From Hysterium pulicare CBS 123377 (Eukaryota; Ascomycota; Dothideomycetes; Hysteriales; Hysteriaceae): 64,000 bases of DNA. The number at the start of each line of letters is the position of its first letter. The first letter of the stretch is position 1. The stretch spans positions 21,823 to 85,822 of the forward strand of contig AJFK01000543.1 of assembly GCA_000467715.1 (NCBI GenBank), read 5' to 3'. The translations under genes were made by a program, and so were the position numbers. Below are positions 44,978 to 57,407 of the stretch, piece by piece. The notes below the pieces were generated by a model. The model ran no database searches. It was not told the origin of the DNA and saw only the letters and a list, made by a program, of their open reading frames with translations.

Positions 44978-46979
44978 TTAGTTTCCAGCCACGATATCAG
45001 CCGCAATCTTCTCGGCCAAAGCATACACCGTAGACTGAGCATGTCCAGGTGGAAGTAGAGGGAAAGCCGAAGCATCCACAACTCTCAGATTCCCAACACC
45101 GAACACCTTACCCTTGGAATCCACAACAGCCATAGGATCGCTTTCTTTGCCCATCTTACAGGTGCAAGAGGCATGGAAAATGGGAGTCGTGGTGCCGCGG
45201 AGGAACTGCATGATCTGGGCATCGGTCACGGTACCGTTTCCGGGTGCGGCTTCAGGTCCAAGGAGCACGGGCTTCATAGCTTTAGTAGCAAAGATCTCTC
45301 GGACGCGCCTGATGGCGGCGATGGCGACGGCTTGATCAACAGGGTGAGTCAACAACGCGGGGTCAATGACTGGCTGGACGGCGTTGTCGGCTGAGGATAT
45401 GCTGACCGAGCCACGGGAGAGAGGAGCAACCATAGTGAAGCCGATGGAAGCATATTGGCTGTCATCTGGTGCGATTCCGACATAGTCGGAGCCGGAAGCG
45501 TACTCGAGCTCTGGCCAATCATCTGGGAAGACGGACAGTGCAGCAATAGATGAGTTGGACAAGAGGCGTCGAGGAACTTTTTCCCATGCTAAAGAACTGG
45601 GTAAGACAAATGCAATTGGAGCGATAGAGCTGTATACATACCGATGACATCACCGCCGTTACAGGCAAGTGGGCCAGATGCGTCTTGGAGAAATTGCTGG
45701 TTGGCAGCGTCCGTCTTTTCGGGTGTAGAAAGGACGGCTGAGGCGTCGACGTTCACCTTGTAGCTAATACCGGTGAGGGGTTGATCCTGTATTCATGTTG
45801 TTGTCAGACACTTTGTTGATTGGTCTACCATGAAGAAGTTGCGGGGCACTCACCTGCATTTGCTGTCCAACACCGGGTCTGGCTGCAACAAGGGGAATAC
45901 CGAACTTGCTAAGAGTTTCTGCGGGTCCAACGCCGGAAACCATCAAAAGTTGGGGAGATTGGAAAGCACCAGCGGATGAGATCACTTCTTTCGCGGCCAT
46001 GAGTTGGAAAGCCTTCCCTTGGACATCACACTGGACACCAATTGCGTTCTTGTTGCCATCAAAGAGGATTTTCTTAGCCATGGCGGATTGATAAACGAAC
46101 AGATTAGGCCTCTTCAATGCTGGTCGCAGATAAGCAGTCTCTGCAGACTCTCGGATCATCGTGTCGGCCTGCACTGAGGAGACGGGCCACGCTCGTCCGA
46201 TTAAGCTTCCGCCTAGGAAACCAGAAAGAGCTGGGAACTTGAGTTCCTCGAACGCTTTCATGGCCCAAGATGAAATTGGTTGAGCATAGTTGAAGTAGGT
46301 GATCGAAACTGGGCCTTTGACTGAAGATTGTGCTTGTGGGTCGGGGGCTGGGGTGGAGTTTGCAAAACGCTTGTTAGAGGACGGTGTGTAGTATACGCTC
46401 TTTTCGAAGAAGGGCAGGAAGTTGTCCCATTCGTAGGCCGAGTCTCCAACGGAGTCAGCCCACATCTTGTAGCTACCCTTAGTACCACGCTGATAGACCA
46501 TGTGGTTGCGGCCGGTTGATCCACCCAAATTCTTTCCTCGAGCATAATGGGTGCTAAAGTTGGTGAGGCTCTGCGGAAGAATGTGAGACCAGGGGAATTT
46601 CCAGATGCATTTTCTTATCACTCACTGGTTGTGGCGTGGTCAAGAAACCCCAGTCAACGAGGGGATTGAAATCCGTCGGCAGAGGGCTGATCCACTTCGA
46701 CACATATCTTGGGATTTCACTCCAGTTGCCATTTCCAAGCTCGTAGAAGCTTCCAGCTTCAATGATCGCGACTTGGGTGTTTGGATCCTCTGAGAGCCTA
46801 GACGCAAGGACAAGACCGGCATTGCCTCCTCCTACGATGACATAGTCGAAAGATCCATTAATTCCTGGAATACCGAATGAAGAGCCAAGGAGTTGTTGGC
46901 CTGAGAGGACGTCTGCTGCAAAGGTGGAACCGAGGAGGACGGCGGAGGAAATGAGAGACGAAATGCTAAACGAATGCAT
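44978..46979 (-). CDS. Secreted GMC-family FAD oxidoreductase
   Basis: The four predicted exons are 46979-46626, 46570-45854, 45786-45642 and 45588-44978, giving 608 aa in frame. A signal peptide (residues 1-21, [20 protein letters not shown]) precedes the FAD-binding [18 protein letters not shown] and, later, [20 protein letters not shown], the GMC signature. The second signature is [19 protein letters not shown]. The C-terminal active site has [10 protein letters not shown] and [16 protein letters not shown], giving the catalytic His pair. Fungal members of this type oxidise alcohols or aryl alcohols, or catalyse late steps of secondary metabolism (PatE or versicolorin B synthase types). 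The substrate cannot be told. It faces away from a Zn2Cys6 regulator across 2.0 kb, which may or may not be functionally linked. Confidence 0.92.
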
Positions 46980-48980
46980 TTTTGCGAAGCTTTGCCAATG
47001 AATGCCTGGGAAGCTATACCAGTGAGTGTTGCTCGTTGCTCGTCCAGAATTCAACAGCGGAGTGGAAATCCAGCCATGATATTGAATTCTCTCCCGGCCG
47101 ATATCCGTCTGCAATCTTACAACTCCAAGTTGGCATTGCGGCTCCTCCATGCAGGAACATAGTCCTCAGAACCCGGGAATTGGTACATGTGCATGGCTTA
47201 CTAGAAGTTAAAATTAGCCGGGGGCCACGTGAAGGACTGATCTTGGTAGGATTTGCTGACTGCCAAATGTAGCTCTGAGTTCTACGGACCTCAGTCCCCA
47301 AGAATCTGTACGGCAGGATGATGCTTGCTGTGCTACAAAGTGGCCCTTCCAAATCAGACAATTTGGTGGAATATTGCCCAGATGTGGCGTTCAAGTCTCC
47401 GCGCAGCTATCCCTCAAGCAATTCTCGGAAATCTTAGGTTGCGAAATGGCTCCAGTCCTCCAATTCACTGTTAGATTATGGTAGGCCTTGATCCACAAGA
47501 ATCAGGCGGGCCAAAATGTGGCGGAGACTGTAATCTCCTGATGTCTACTTATTACCTTGGTTTCGATACATTCTCTCACGACCATAAGGTACAAAATTAC
47601 TGCTCCGAAAGAAGTGGACCTTCGCGGATATTCATCTAGTCTGGTAAGTGAATGCTGTTCTTGAACTGTGAATCCGGGCTCTCCCTTTACCCATGAATGT
47701 TAGTTGGGGGTTCTTTATATTCGTTGCAAATCTAGGAATTACAGGAAAATGCATCTTTTGTCTTTGAAGCTGACGGATCTTGCGTTCCCAGCAGTTCCAT
47801 ACCTAGAATCGGTTAGTTGGACATGTAAGGCTGATAGTTGGGCCTATGCTTCTTTCGGCCGAATAGTAGATCAGATTGAATTATAGAGAGCTCGCTCCCG
47901 AAAACAAAGCGCCTACCTTACATGAACTAAATATCTCTAATAGTCAGCGGCTACGAACTAACTCAGAAAAGCTTTTCCATTAGATATGTGGTAGTCGAAG
48001 CCTTCGTAATGCTCTGCGGTGCTATTTGAGTTACATCGAATTTTGGTGCGCATCTCGGAATCCAGGAAAATCGGCATCATGCAAGTCTCGTTGTTGGAGG
48101 CGGTCACGGATAGAATAGCCCGCTCGTAATTCGTGAAAGGAAAGCCAAACCGAGAATGATAGATTGAAACTTCCACGTGGTCCATGCCTCTCTCCAGTGA
48201 GCTGAGTCCGTCGAGGCGCATATTCCGTATGCAAGGAATATAGGATGGATGTGTAGTGACGGCCTACCTATGCTTAGAATAGCTCATACTTTAGTATTCT
48301 ATTCTACTACATCGAGAAACTTCTGACGTAGCAGGGAATCAATTAAGCCCATTTCCTAGAATAAATACAGACTCTGCCGATAGCGGGATGCTGTAGTGGC
48401 AAACCGTTGTTCAAGCGCCTCGGCGCGCATTCTGAAAGGTGAGTTCGGCGTTCAAAACAAGCTGCCACGAGGGTGAAGTCCGTCAAGGATCCGATTGAAC
48501 TGGCTCAGTGTCCGCATAATAATGAGTTGGCCCCGGAAAATAATCACCGGTCACGGACAGGAGCAATAAGCAGATCAGCCACAGCGGTGTTGGATTACGT
48601 GAGGCTTGTTGCGCCGTTTGCTCCCTATCTCTTCTTTTGTTTGTTCCGCAGGCCAGGCAGCTAAGCTTGATGGGATTATGTCGGGATTGTCAGCAAGCAT
48701 TAGTAAGCTCTTGTTCTGCAGGTGTCAGGTGTCCACCATCTCCCGGCGACTATCGTCAGCATCAAGGGCATAGGTGTTATTACCACTCTGTATTCTAGCG
48801 TTAGACTCCTGCAGAAAGATTGGGGCACAAACTGTTTCTATTCCTAGTAAGGTGTTTTAATCGTCACCATCGCCACATGGTTCGTGATGACAAACCCGCA
48901 TTTAGAACCATCTCCGCTTCCGACGCTTCATAGGCGGCTCGGTACGCCGTTGCCTGCGATGAAAAGTTGTTGCGAAAACA
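46980..48980. promoter_or_regulatory. Long divergent intergenic region between GMC oxidoreductase and Zn2Cys6 regulator
   Basis: Two kilobases contain both promoters. A minus-strand frame at 47958-48221 (87 codons) has no signal peptide or domain and is not called. No repeats or mobile-element ends were recognised. Confidence 0.45.
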
Positions 48981-50645
48981 ATGGCTTTATCACCTTCGCA
49001 GAAAAAGAAAGGATGTTGGACATGCAAAGGTAAGTTCCTTGATTGCCCTTGGTTACCCCTGGTAGACGTTGCGTTAACCCTCGGATTCTAGATCGCAAGA
49101 TACGTTGCGATAAATTGGTTCCAGCGTGCAAGAATTGTTTGCAAACTGGTCGAAAATGTCTAGGATATGGTATGCGACTTTCTTGGCCATCAAAGAATGA
49201 CCAGCGCAGGGCATACCTCGCCCAGGATCCCAACCACTCAGACGAGTACGCCCCAAACTGGCTCCGAAGCCAGAGGAAATTCCTCAATGTCTTCGCTTCT
49301 GATGTTGTGTTACTCGACGATATGGTAGACGGAAACTTGCCTCAGCCGTATGCGCCCATTATCAGAAATCCGACTTGGATTCCTTTGGATTTGGACACGA
49401 GCCACTTTGACTTAATAGCGTATTACGACTCTGTAGTATCCAAAATGGTCACATCTGCGCATGACCCGCGAGTTCAAAGTCTTATAAGACGCATGTCTTT
49501 CTCAGAAAGATCACCATCCTCTTATGCCGTTCTGCAAGCAACGTGTGCTCTGGCAGCGATGCAATTGTATGGCCCATCCCAAGCAATCAAATTTAAGGCC
49601 AAGGCTATATCGGCCTTTGCAGCTTCGCTCGAGAGGGAATTGGACGTTAAATACATTCTCCAAAGGATCGTTGCAGCGATTCTCCTGGCGCTGTATGATG
49701 TATGTATGCTCTTTCTGTCTTCTTACGAATTCTACTAAGCCTTACGGCGTAGATTCTAACTAGCGCGAACGCACCCTATACGTGGGCTTCCAATATATGC
49801 CATGCCAAGATGACTGTAATTTCCACGTATACGCTTGATCTTCCGTATCAAGGGGATCTTGCAACAATCTTAGATTGGTCTTATTATCACGATGTGCTCT
49901 CCAGATTCAGCATTCGACACTGGAGGCAACGGAGGCAAGAGGAGACCGCGTGTGCAAGGAACACATACATGACGTACAAGCAGCTCAACGCCCTTGAAAA
50001 GACTACTGTAAGTATGCCCATTGAATTTTGTATCGTGATCAATGCTGATAATTGAAACCCTAGATCATGGGCATTTCTAGTTGCTCTTTGGAGATTCTGA
50101 TAATTCTCTCTGAGCTTTTTGACATCGTTATGAAAGGAGATGAGAACTCCGCCTACCCAACTGAAACCCTCGACAAAATCGAACGACGACTTAAATATGC
50201 GCAACAGGACCTCCGAATTGGCCAAGTCGATGATCCCGACGCAAGCATAAGAGAACAAAATCTCCGTGATATTGCAGAGTTATACCGTCTAGCCGCTTTG
50301 ATATATCTTCACCGAGCAGCCAAGAAAACTCCTACATGGAGTCCCGTCCTATTAGATCTGGTCGATAGAGCTTTCGCGATTATAACTGACCTCCAGACAT
50401 GCGATCGTACGTTTCCGTTGTTCATCATTGCTTGTGAGGCTCGTACAGATCTGCGAAGAGGCCACGTTCTTCGTGTTCTGGACTCAACCCGCAATCAGCT
50501 CGGGGCAGGGAATTCACAGCGCATACGGGAGTTTATCGAGCGTTTCTGGGCACAGGAAGACTTGGATACGGCGCAAGAAATTGATTACATGTCAAAGCTG
50601 GCTGCTGTCATGAGCAGAAGTACGACCTTGCCTCCGTTCACCTGA
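48981..50645 (+). CDS. Zn2Cys6 fungal-type transcription factor
   Basis: The four predicted exons are 48981-49029, 49092-49699, 49753-50007 and 50064-50645, giving 497 aa. The binuclear zinc cluster begins at residue 12 and is split by intron 1: GCWTCK, then DRKIRCDKLVPACKNCLQTGRKCLGYG, giving all six cysteines. The intron falls inside the cluster, a common position in this family. The rest is a helical regulatory region (fungal-specific TF type), with QATCALAAMQLYGPSQAIKF and RRGHVLRVLDSTRNQLG; it ends at PPFT. Neighbouring genes are the divergent GMC oxidoreductase and the downstream orphan protein, either of which could be a target. DNA target and inducer are unknown. Confidence 0.9.
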
Positions 50646-51323
50646 AGGACACTGATGGAAAGATCCGAAATCCTATTTGGAGCTTCGAAATGAACGCAAT
50701 CCTATGAGGTTATGGCGCCAATATGGGCTGGAAAATGGCTTTCAAGGCGTGGATTATTCAGCCATCGAACGATAACACGAACATGAAACAATAAAGATCT
50801 TTTATTTGAGGATAGTAGGTATTGCGGGTTTCAATAGTGAGACTGACGCTAACTTGATGCTGACAGTGCCTCCTGAACAGGTTGCCATTTTTTCAGAGAT
50901 CATCAAGACCTTCCGAAACTACGAACTTACTTTCGAAGGACATACCACGCCAGCTGAAAGCATAGTGATGGAATTGAACGTCGTTCAAAATGTCACATTT
51001 GCGTAGTCGGGAAGCCTCTTTCCTCACAAAAGCAGTGGTATGTGGAGGGAATGGAAACGCTATAAGAATTCGAATTTCACACAAAAGAAACCAAGTGAGC
51101 TGTTTGTTACTGCGTCAGAACGACTACACTGTGCACCAATAATTTGCGCAACCCCGAATAACACGCATTGCTACACCGGCACTCACTTTAACTCCATTCA
51201 CCGCAAATGCACCCTGGCCTCAACACCACGCTACATCATCAACTACAGTCCCCAAAAATTCGTGACTTCCTCAACGCCACTTCCTTTTGAGACAATTGTG
51301 TCTCCAACTTGTTTAAAAACACC
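50646..51323. other. Intergenic, promoter of the orphan gene
   Basis: No gene is supported in this stretch. Confidence 0.55.
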
Positions 51324-52361
51324 ATGCGCTTGATATTCGAAGCCGGTTCTGATGTTTACGTCGAGTTTACAACGCCGAAGTCGACTTCTTCACTCAAACC
51401 CCAGAAGTGCGCAATTCCCTTTGACAACTTCGGCAAAGGTTTGAAGTCAGAGTTCATGGTCAATATGTTTCCCCTCGAGTCACATATGAGTTTGGATAGC
51501 GCAAGTTGCGGACATTCGCTCCATCCAGGAACCTTACCAAAGCATCGGAATTTCGATCTCTGTCCTCCATGTGCCATAAACGCGTGCAAAAAGAAAATGG
51601 ACGATTGCTACGCGCGCCTCCAAGCCCGCGGTGGGGTATTTGCCTCCGAAGAGGCTGATCCAAAAATCCATAAGTTGATTCGTCGGGAGCTTCGTGTGGC
51701 TAAGGTCGATCTCCTGAAGCGACTGAGCATATGCGAGGAATGGAAACAGGCAGAGCAGGATTGGCAAAAGAATAATCCTAGCGTTGTGATACCCCACTGC
51801 TATACCGCTCGATCAGCGCTTCGCAAGGCACGCAAGATCGTGAAATCGATGTATAACATTCCTGGATACCCGTTCACCAAGCCCGGCGAGCCCACTCAGG
51901 ATGACCTGAATTATGCCGGACCCATATACTTTCCATCTTGTAGTAACAACAAAAACCCTCTCAAAAAAACCGTCACCTTCGCCGAAACCGCTACTGTCAT
52001 CCCTTTATCCCCCGACGATCCTGTCTCTTCTATTCCCCACCGGCCGGAAGAGGACCGTCGTACACGAAAACAAATCAATAGGCGTAGTAAACACTTTCAA
52101 GCAGGCGGCATGTGGTTATCGCACGACTTGGAGGATACCAGCTTCTTACATGACAAGACTTTCAAATGGGATCCGCCTCCAATCGTAGTGACAACGACTC
52201 TTCGCAAAGACGACAATCATATCGAGAGCAAGACAGTCGTGCTCCACGGCGTACTTCCCGTCTCTTTTGCAGAAGATGTGGCGGGCATTCGGGATATTGA
52301 ATGGATTTCTAAGGTGGGAAGATTGGTAGCGAAGGGATGGAGATGGCTTTTCAAAATCTAG
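51324..52361 (+). CDS. Unrecognised 345-residue protein with a KKTVTFAE motif
   Basis: This is one intact frame; the first ATG (51324) is preferred over an upstream TTG. I do not recognise the family. It has a cysteine/histidine cluster near residues 55-90 (CGHSLHPG, CPPCAINACKKK, DDCYARL), a helical basic middle (RRELRVAKVDLLKRLSICEEW), then a basic-acidic switch around KKTVTFAETATVIPL. The last segment resembles RVxF-type PP1 docking motifs seen in several fungal hypothetical proteins, but that is only pattern similarity. The C-terminal part includes HDLEDTSFLHDK and ends in basic GWRWLFKI. No signal peptide or membrane helix is present. It could be a lineage-specific nuclear or cytosolic protein. 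Confidence 0.7.
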   Translation: MRLIFEAGSDVYVEFTTPKSTSSLKPQKCAIPFDNFGKGLKSEFMVNMFPLESHMSLDSASCGHSLHPGTLPKHRNFDLCPPCAINACKKKMDDCYARLQARGGVFASEEADPKIHKLIRRELRVAKVDLLKRLSICEEWKQAEQDWQKNNPSVVIPHCYTARSALRKARKIVKSMYNIPGYPFTKPGEPTQDDLNYAGPIYFPSCSNNKNPLKKTVTFAETATVIPLSPDDPVSSIPHRPEEDRRTRKQINRRSKHFQAGGMWLSHDLEDTSFLHDKTFKWDPPPIVVTTTLRKDDNHIESKTVVLHGVLPVSFAEDVAGIRDIEWISKVGRLVAKGWRWLFKI

Positions 52362-53323
52362 ATGGAGTTATGCCCCGGCCGGCTTTTGGATATTTCTAGT
52401 TCTGTTTTGGTGGTGAGGCAACGTCGGCTGGCGCTAATAGTCTCCACGCGCTTGCATAAAAGGTAAGATTTCTAGGCATCATTCCACTTTGCAGTATCAG
52501 AATTGCTGACCAAAGTACGTAATAGGAGTAGACTGCTAACTACGTCGACCCACTTCTTCTTTTTCTGCGAAATCATGCGGCTGAACGATGACGGCTGCCA
52601 GTTTAAATATCTTACGCTTTTGGGATGGTCAGGAGCTTCTCCTTATGGGGTCGGTAGGACTGAGCCACCTTGCTAATTACGTATAGTAATCTTTTTTTGC
52701 TTCTCAATCTTCGCTGATTTCTTCGCAGATGGTGGAGATTGTTGGTGCTTATCACAACACCCTTGTTTGGTTAGGATAATGAATATAAAAATCGTTCCCC
52801 ATTGTGGCTCTCTACGGCTGTGTAAGTTTAAGGTGTATTTTCTCTAAAACAGGCAAACTTTCATTCTACGTCATGAGATAAGTGAGCCCTGGAGTGATGG
52901 AAGCGCCGAGATATGCTACTCTACTATAGGTTTAAGGGCCGCCGAATCAACAGCATCACGATATGATGAAGTATTTGGTATCGTTCGTTTCTTTCGATTA
53001 CATCCTCCCTCCTCCTCCTCCTTCACCACATGTCTCCTAGATACTGTGGCGTCCTCTCTCTCACACGCACATTAGCTTTTGGTTTACTCATCGCTCGCGT
53101 CGTCCATATGAGTTGGCCGTCTGCATTCGTTGACAAGCTCTCCAAGAAAGGAGCGCACATGAGACAAAATCGTTCTTACCGCTGGAGGGTCCAGCCTTCA
53201 ATCACTGGGCTAGCCAATATATAACGCAAATCATAAAGAGTTCAGACTCTCAATTCCGATAAAACGAAACTATCGATAACGTTGTCTTTCTTGCTTTCCA
53301 GTTCTCAGTTTCCAACCACTCAC
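52362..53323. other. Intergenic, no supported gene
   Basis: About 960 bases, AT-rich at 52650-52850, with a CCTCCTCC tract near 53010. Only short frames occur. Confidence 0.55.
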
Positions 53324-55139
53324 TTATTCACCAACCTCCCGATCATCATCCCAATGCACGAACATGCGAATCAATCTCCAGTTCCAAGTCTTGGCCCTGA
53401 TCTGATGACCGAATAGGTAGAACGGGATAACCAAGATCAGAAGGCCGCCGGAGATACCAGCCATGGCGCCATAGGCACGTGTGTAACCGGACTCCTGCAC
53501 CCATGGGTTGGTGTAGAATGACAGGAGGAAGCCGAACAAGGATTTGAACCCCATCTGCGTGACGACCAACTCGCCAGCGACAGGCCGGTAGGAGTCGATG
53601 GTGTAGACAAGCGAGACGTTCGTCGCTTGAACAATGGAGAAGTTGACTGTGGTGTGTTAGAGGATGCGACGGCTGTAGAAGAGACGGAGACTTACTCAAC
53701 GCAAGGCCGATGGTAGGGCATATCCAGTGCAGCTTATTATTGATACCAACACCGTACAGAATGAGGGCGAGCGGAGCAGTAATAACGCTAACCCCAATGG
53801 CGGGAAGACGCATCTCCGGCTCTCGAATGCCGCCATTGCGTTGCGTCTGGACGTCAGCAATCCAGTCAGAGAAGTGTCCGCCTCCGAAGATGCCAATAAA
53901 GGATCCGATTAATGCCCCAATAAAACAGAGACCCGACTGCCACGGTTCAAAGTTATAGGCCTGAGCGAAAGCGGGCGAAAAGTTAGATGAGATGGCAACG
54001 AGGAAGCCGATGGTGCCGGACATGACGAGAGTTGCCCAAAGAACCGGTGGGAGGACAAGAAGTAAGACCGGACGGACGAAAAGCTTCAATAGCGACTCCT
54101 TAGTATATGTGCCAGAGTAAAGACGAAGGCTGGCAATGTAGCCACGCTTTTCGGGAATGGCGCCGGCCCCAGATAAGTTCTCGGCGTCATATGTCTCATG
54201 ATGTTCAGACACGCCCTTGGAGTCAAGGTCCACTGTTCTGGCCTCCATTGGCATATTCTCCCCGAGCAAGGCTTCGTCTCGGCGATAGATGGTCTCAGGG
54301 AAGGTGAGAATCACCAGGATAGTGCAGGCTCCGATAAGAGCTGTTGAAACCCAGTAAATGTATCTCCAAGGGTGGTCAATGGAAATTAACCCAGAGACGA
54401 TGATGCCCCCGCTGACACCGGCGGACAAGGCGCATGTGTAAATCCTAGCACAGTTCAGTTGGTTGAGCTGTGGGAAAGTGAGTGATGGTCCACTCACCCC
54501 ATAATAGTCCCTCGTTCATGGAGAAAGAAGATGTCGGAAATTGTCAAAGGTGCAAGCACTTCGGCCGCTCCCGCCGCCATCCCCATAATGATCCGAGATG
54601 CTAGCTCGCTGCTATAACTCGTCGACGCACCAGCCCACGCAGCACAACACGTGTAGAGCACAAAGGACGAGACATAGACAGGGCGACGGCCGTACTTGAC
54701 AATCAGTGGCATCCAGAAGAGTGCACCCAAACCCTGCATGAGAGCAGTTGTGGTGAAGAAGTATGCCGTCTTCGAGATGTCAGCGGTGAAGTTCGCATTC
54801 GCAGGTGGACCTCCGAAAAAGTCGGTCGTAATTCGAGTGATGATCACAGTTGGGCCAGCAGCAAGGAAATTGCAAAAAAATATGGCAGCAGACACCAAAA
54901 TTGCAATATACCAACGATACCCCTTGGACCAGTTCAAAGGATCTTCCAGCCGTCAGAAAACGTTTGGTAGCAGTCATCTTGGTGACATGTGCTGAAGGGG
55001 ATCACGAACCATTGGGGTCAGCGGTAGGGGTTGGAACCAGAATGATCTGATTCGAGTTGACATGCCGAAGGCGAAGACTTCCTAGATTGTGCTTCTTCTT
55101 CGTCTCGCCAGGGATGCGGTCGACTGTAGTGGGAACCAT
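53324..55139 (-). CDS. MFS transporter, DHA1-type (multidrug or metabolite exporter)
   Basis: The four predicted exons are 55139-55010, 54942-54498, 54444-53696 and 53646-53324, giving 548 aa. Intron 1 (donor GTTCGT) joins DPN and DPLNWS into the DPNDPLNWS hallmark that precedes helix 1 in fungal DHA1 members. Helix 2-3 loop KYGRRPVYV is motif A. FPETIYRR follows helix 6, then a charged central loop of about 60 residues and six further helices, including WATLVMSGTIGFLVAI and the PTIGLALINFSIV join. Proteins of this kind export small toxic or secondary metabolites, or import small organics. It lies next to the flavin oxidase, SDR and ring-cleaving dioxygenase, so it may move the pathway substrate or product. 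Confidence 0.9.
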
Positions 55140-55570
55140 TTTTCTTCGTCAAGCGGCTGGAGTACTGTTCTGAAAAAGGATCACAGAGAGTAAAGAGACT
55201 AAAAGGGGCACGAGATCAGCGTAAAGGACGGTTCATTTTCATATCTAGATAAGTGAGGATGATGGATGATGGATGATATAAGCAGGGACTATCTGGTGAT
55301 TGAATTAGGAGGCGAGGAGTAGAAGTGGTCCCGATTGTGGGGTTTAGACACACCTATTTCAACTCGGCGTGCCAACCCCATGAAACGCCATTTGCGGGGT
55401 CCGGGGTAAAGTGGAGAGGCCGGAACAGGATTCAGCAAGGAGAGGATGCGTTGACCAACTTCTCCAGGTTTTATGCTTGCGACGACGACGCTTGTGTTCC
55501 GCAGATGGCGCCAGTTGACACTAGGCAGATACTGCTCATCCTACTTCTCTACTCTTCGGTCCACTAGCAA
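55140..55570. other. Intergenic, MFS promoter
   Basis: Upstream of the MFS start and downstream of the oxidase stop. It contains a GATGGATG repeat at about 55257-55276. No gene is seen. Confidence 0.55.
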
Positions 55571-57061
55571 TCACAGTACATTCGCTAGCCCATTTGAGCC
55601 CGATTGGTCGCCTTTGTCAAGATATCCGCATATTCTGCCTTCCGGATCCCACTTCTTCCTCACTTCCATGAGCTTCCTTCCTTGTTCCTCGGCCCAGTAC
55701 TTTGTGTTTCTGACCTGGAAGTCAGAGTCGCCCAGGTACTGACCCACACTGTGCGGCGCGATCCTGCTCATAACATCCCGGACCCAGGCCTGACATCTTT
55801 CATCATCTTTTTCATTTTCCCATATCGTGTATAGAGCAAAGTAATGGTCCGAGTGCATCGACAAAGCCATGGGAGGCAGGGACCTCCGTGATGTCGGCGC
55901 CATGGCAAACCACAGCGCAAAAGATTTTCGACTTGGTAGCGTTGTGAATGCTTCCTGCAGAACGGCTCCAACATCTGAGTCGTTATCGACATATACATTG
56001 TCACAGCAGTAACGATGACCCTCGGGATTTGCTAGACCCTGTTGCACGTACTCTTGCTGCAGCGAAGTTGGACGTGCAAACCATGCCTGTAAATAACCTC
56101 GCGGGACTGAATCTTCCGCCGGCTGCAGGGCCTCTATTGCATCGGGATCAGACGCCTTGAAAGTGGTGAAAGAGACGAGAACAACACTCTGCTCGTAGTC
56201 GGGAATGTAAAGGCCGACGCAAACGATCTCCGTGTCTTTGTCGAAGGATTCTGCAATCGATGCTACCCAATTCTGGACTTTCTTGAAACTCTCTTTGGGG
56301 AAGATGTAGCCAGATGCTCGAACATGCGTGGATAACGGTTTTGTTTGCAGATGAAACTGTGTGATTACGGCAGGGAAGCCTGGAAAGACGAAGTCAGAAA
56401 TGTTAACACGTCAAATGTTGTACAGAAGCCTACCTGGGCCAGCGCCTCGAGCAGCCCAGAAAAGATCCTCGTTTTCTTGCTCATTGCATCGTATCTTCCG
56501 TCCATCCGCAGTTACCACATCGATCGCTTTGACATACTCACAAGCCCAACCCCAACTCTACGACCCAAGTTAGAACCTGCTCGCCAACAAGATTGAGAAG
56601 TTTAGATGCTGCCTTACCCTACATACCCATCCCATTCCGCCTTGCAGCAAAAACCCACCAAGACCAACATCAGGACAATGTCCGCCAGGAAAGAACAATC
56701 CCTTTTCTCGAAGCACGGCATTGATCTGTCGCCCAGTTGTGCTTGGTGAAACAGCAACGAGACCGGCGTTTTCGTTCAACTCGATATGATTGTAGTTACC
56801 CAGATCAATGAGAATAGCATTATCTCGCACACTCCATGCGGCCCATGAATGACCACCGGAGCGAACTGATACGCGGACTCCCCTCCTTTGTGCAAGTTTC
56901 ACTGCTTCCAGTATATGATCCTGCTCTGTTGCTTCGACTATCGCAATTGGATAACGCGCAGGACGGCGATGGTTGAAGATACGGCCGACCCGTGCCCGTT
57001 CGTACTCTTCATCTGTCGAATCCTCTTTCCAGATGATGGGTATCGACGACATTGCGCCCAT
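55571..57061 (-). CDS. Berberine-bridge-enzyme-like FAD oxidase (bicovalent flavin)
   Basis: Three predicted exons, 57061-56627, 56557-56434 and 56379-55571, give 455 aa. The FAD-binding PCMH-type domain shows VRSGGHSWAAWS (histidine for the 8-alpha link) and GGHCPDVGLGGFLLQGGMGW (cysteine for the 6-link). The pair predicts a bicovalently bound FAD, typical of BBE-like oxidases that act on alcohols, reducing sugars or alkaloid-type substrates. The second exon supplies SWGWACEYVKAIDVVTADG, and the C-terminal BBE motif is present near KWDPEGRICGY. No signal peptide is seen at the N-terminus (MGAMSSIPIIWKE), unlike many secreted members, so an intracellular role is likely. It is divergent from the SDR over 346 bases. 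Confidence 0.9.
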
Positions 57062-57407
57062 TGTTGGAAGAAGTTGACTAAATCTCAGAGCAGACGTTCA
57101 AAATATCATGCGAGGCTAAGCCATCATGCCGTAAACAACCGTTTATTAACAGCCATCCTATTGTTTGGTAGTGATAATCAATCATGCTCTTCAAAGAGGA
57201 GTCGGGAACCAGGAACGGAATCGTCCCGCATGTGGGGCCGATGGAAATAGAGCATGCATGAATGCGTCGATTGGCCAAAGCGCAGCTAATAGTGAGGGGG
57301 CTTATGAGCGAAACATCGCACTGTATAACTGGATCTGTCCGACACGTCCAAAATCGAGCCAGCTTTCATCCCACGGGCTGTCAAAAGCTGTAAACGGTCT
57401 GTTCAAA
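57062..57407. promoter_or_regulatory. Compact divergent promoter between flavin oxidase and SDR
   Basis: The two start codons are 346 bases apart on opposite strands, so a shared or overlapping promoter is likely. The plus strand is open in frame with the SDR from 57165, but the family start is at 57408. No binding site was assigned. Confidence 0.5.

Noticed and set aside
47958-48221. Minus-strand 87-codon frame in the long intergenic region
   Set aside because: It has one possible start and some Asn/Cys residues but no signal peptide or similarity; too weak to call.
55257-55276. GATGGATG microsatellite as an element end
   Set aside because: Simple short tandem repeat with no inverted partner or duplication flanking it.
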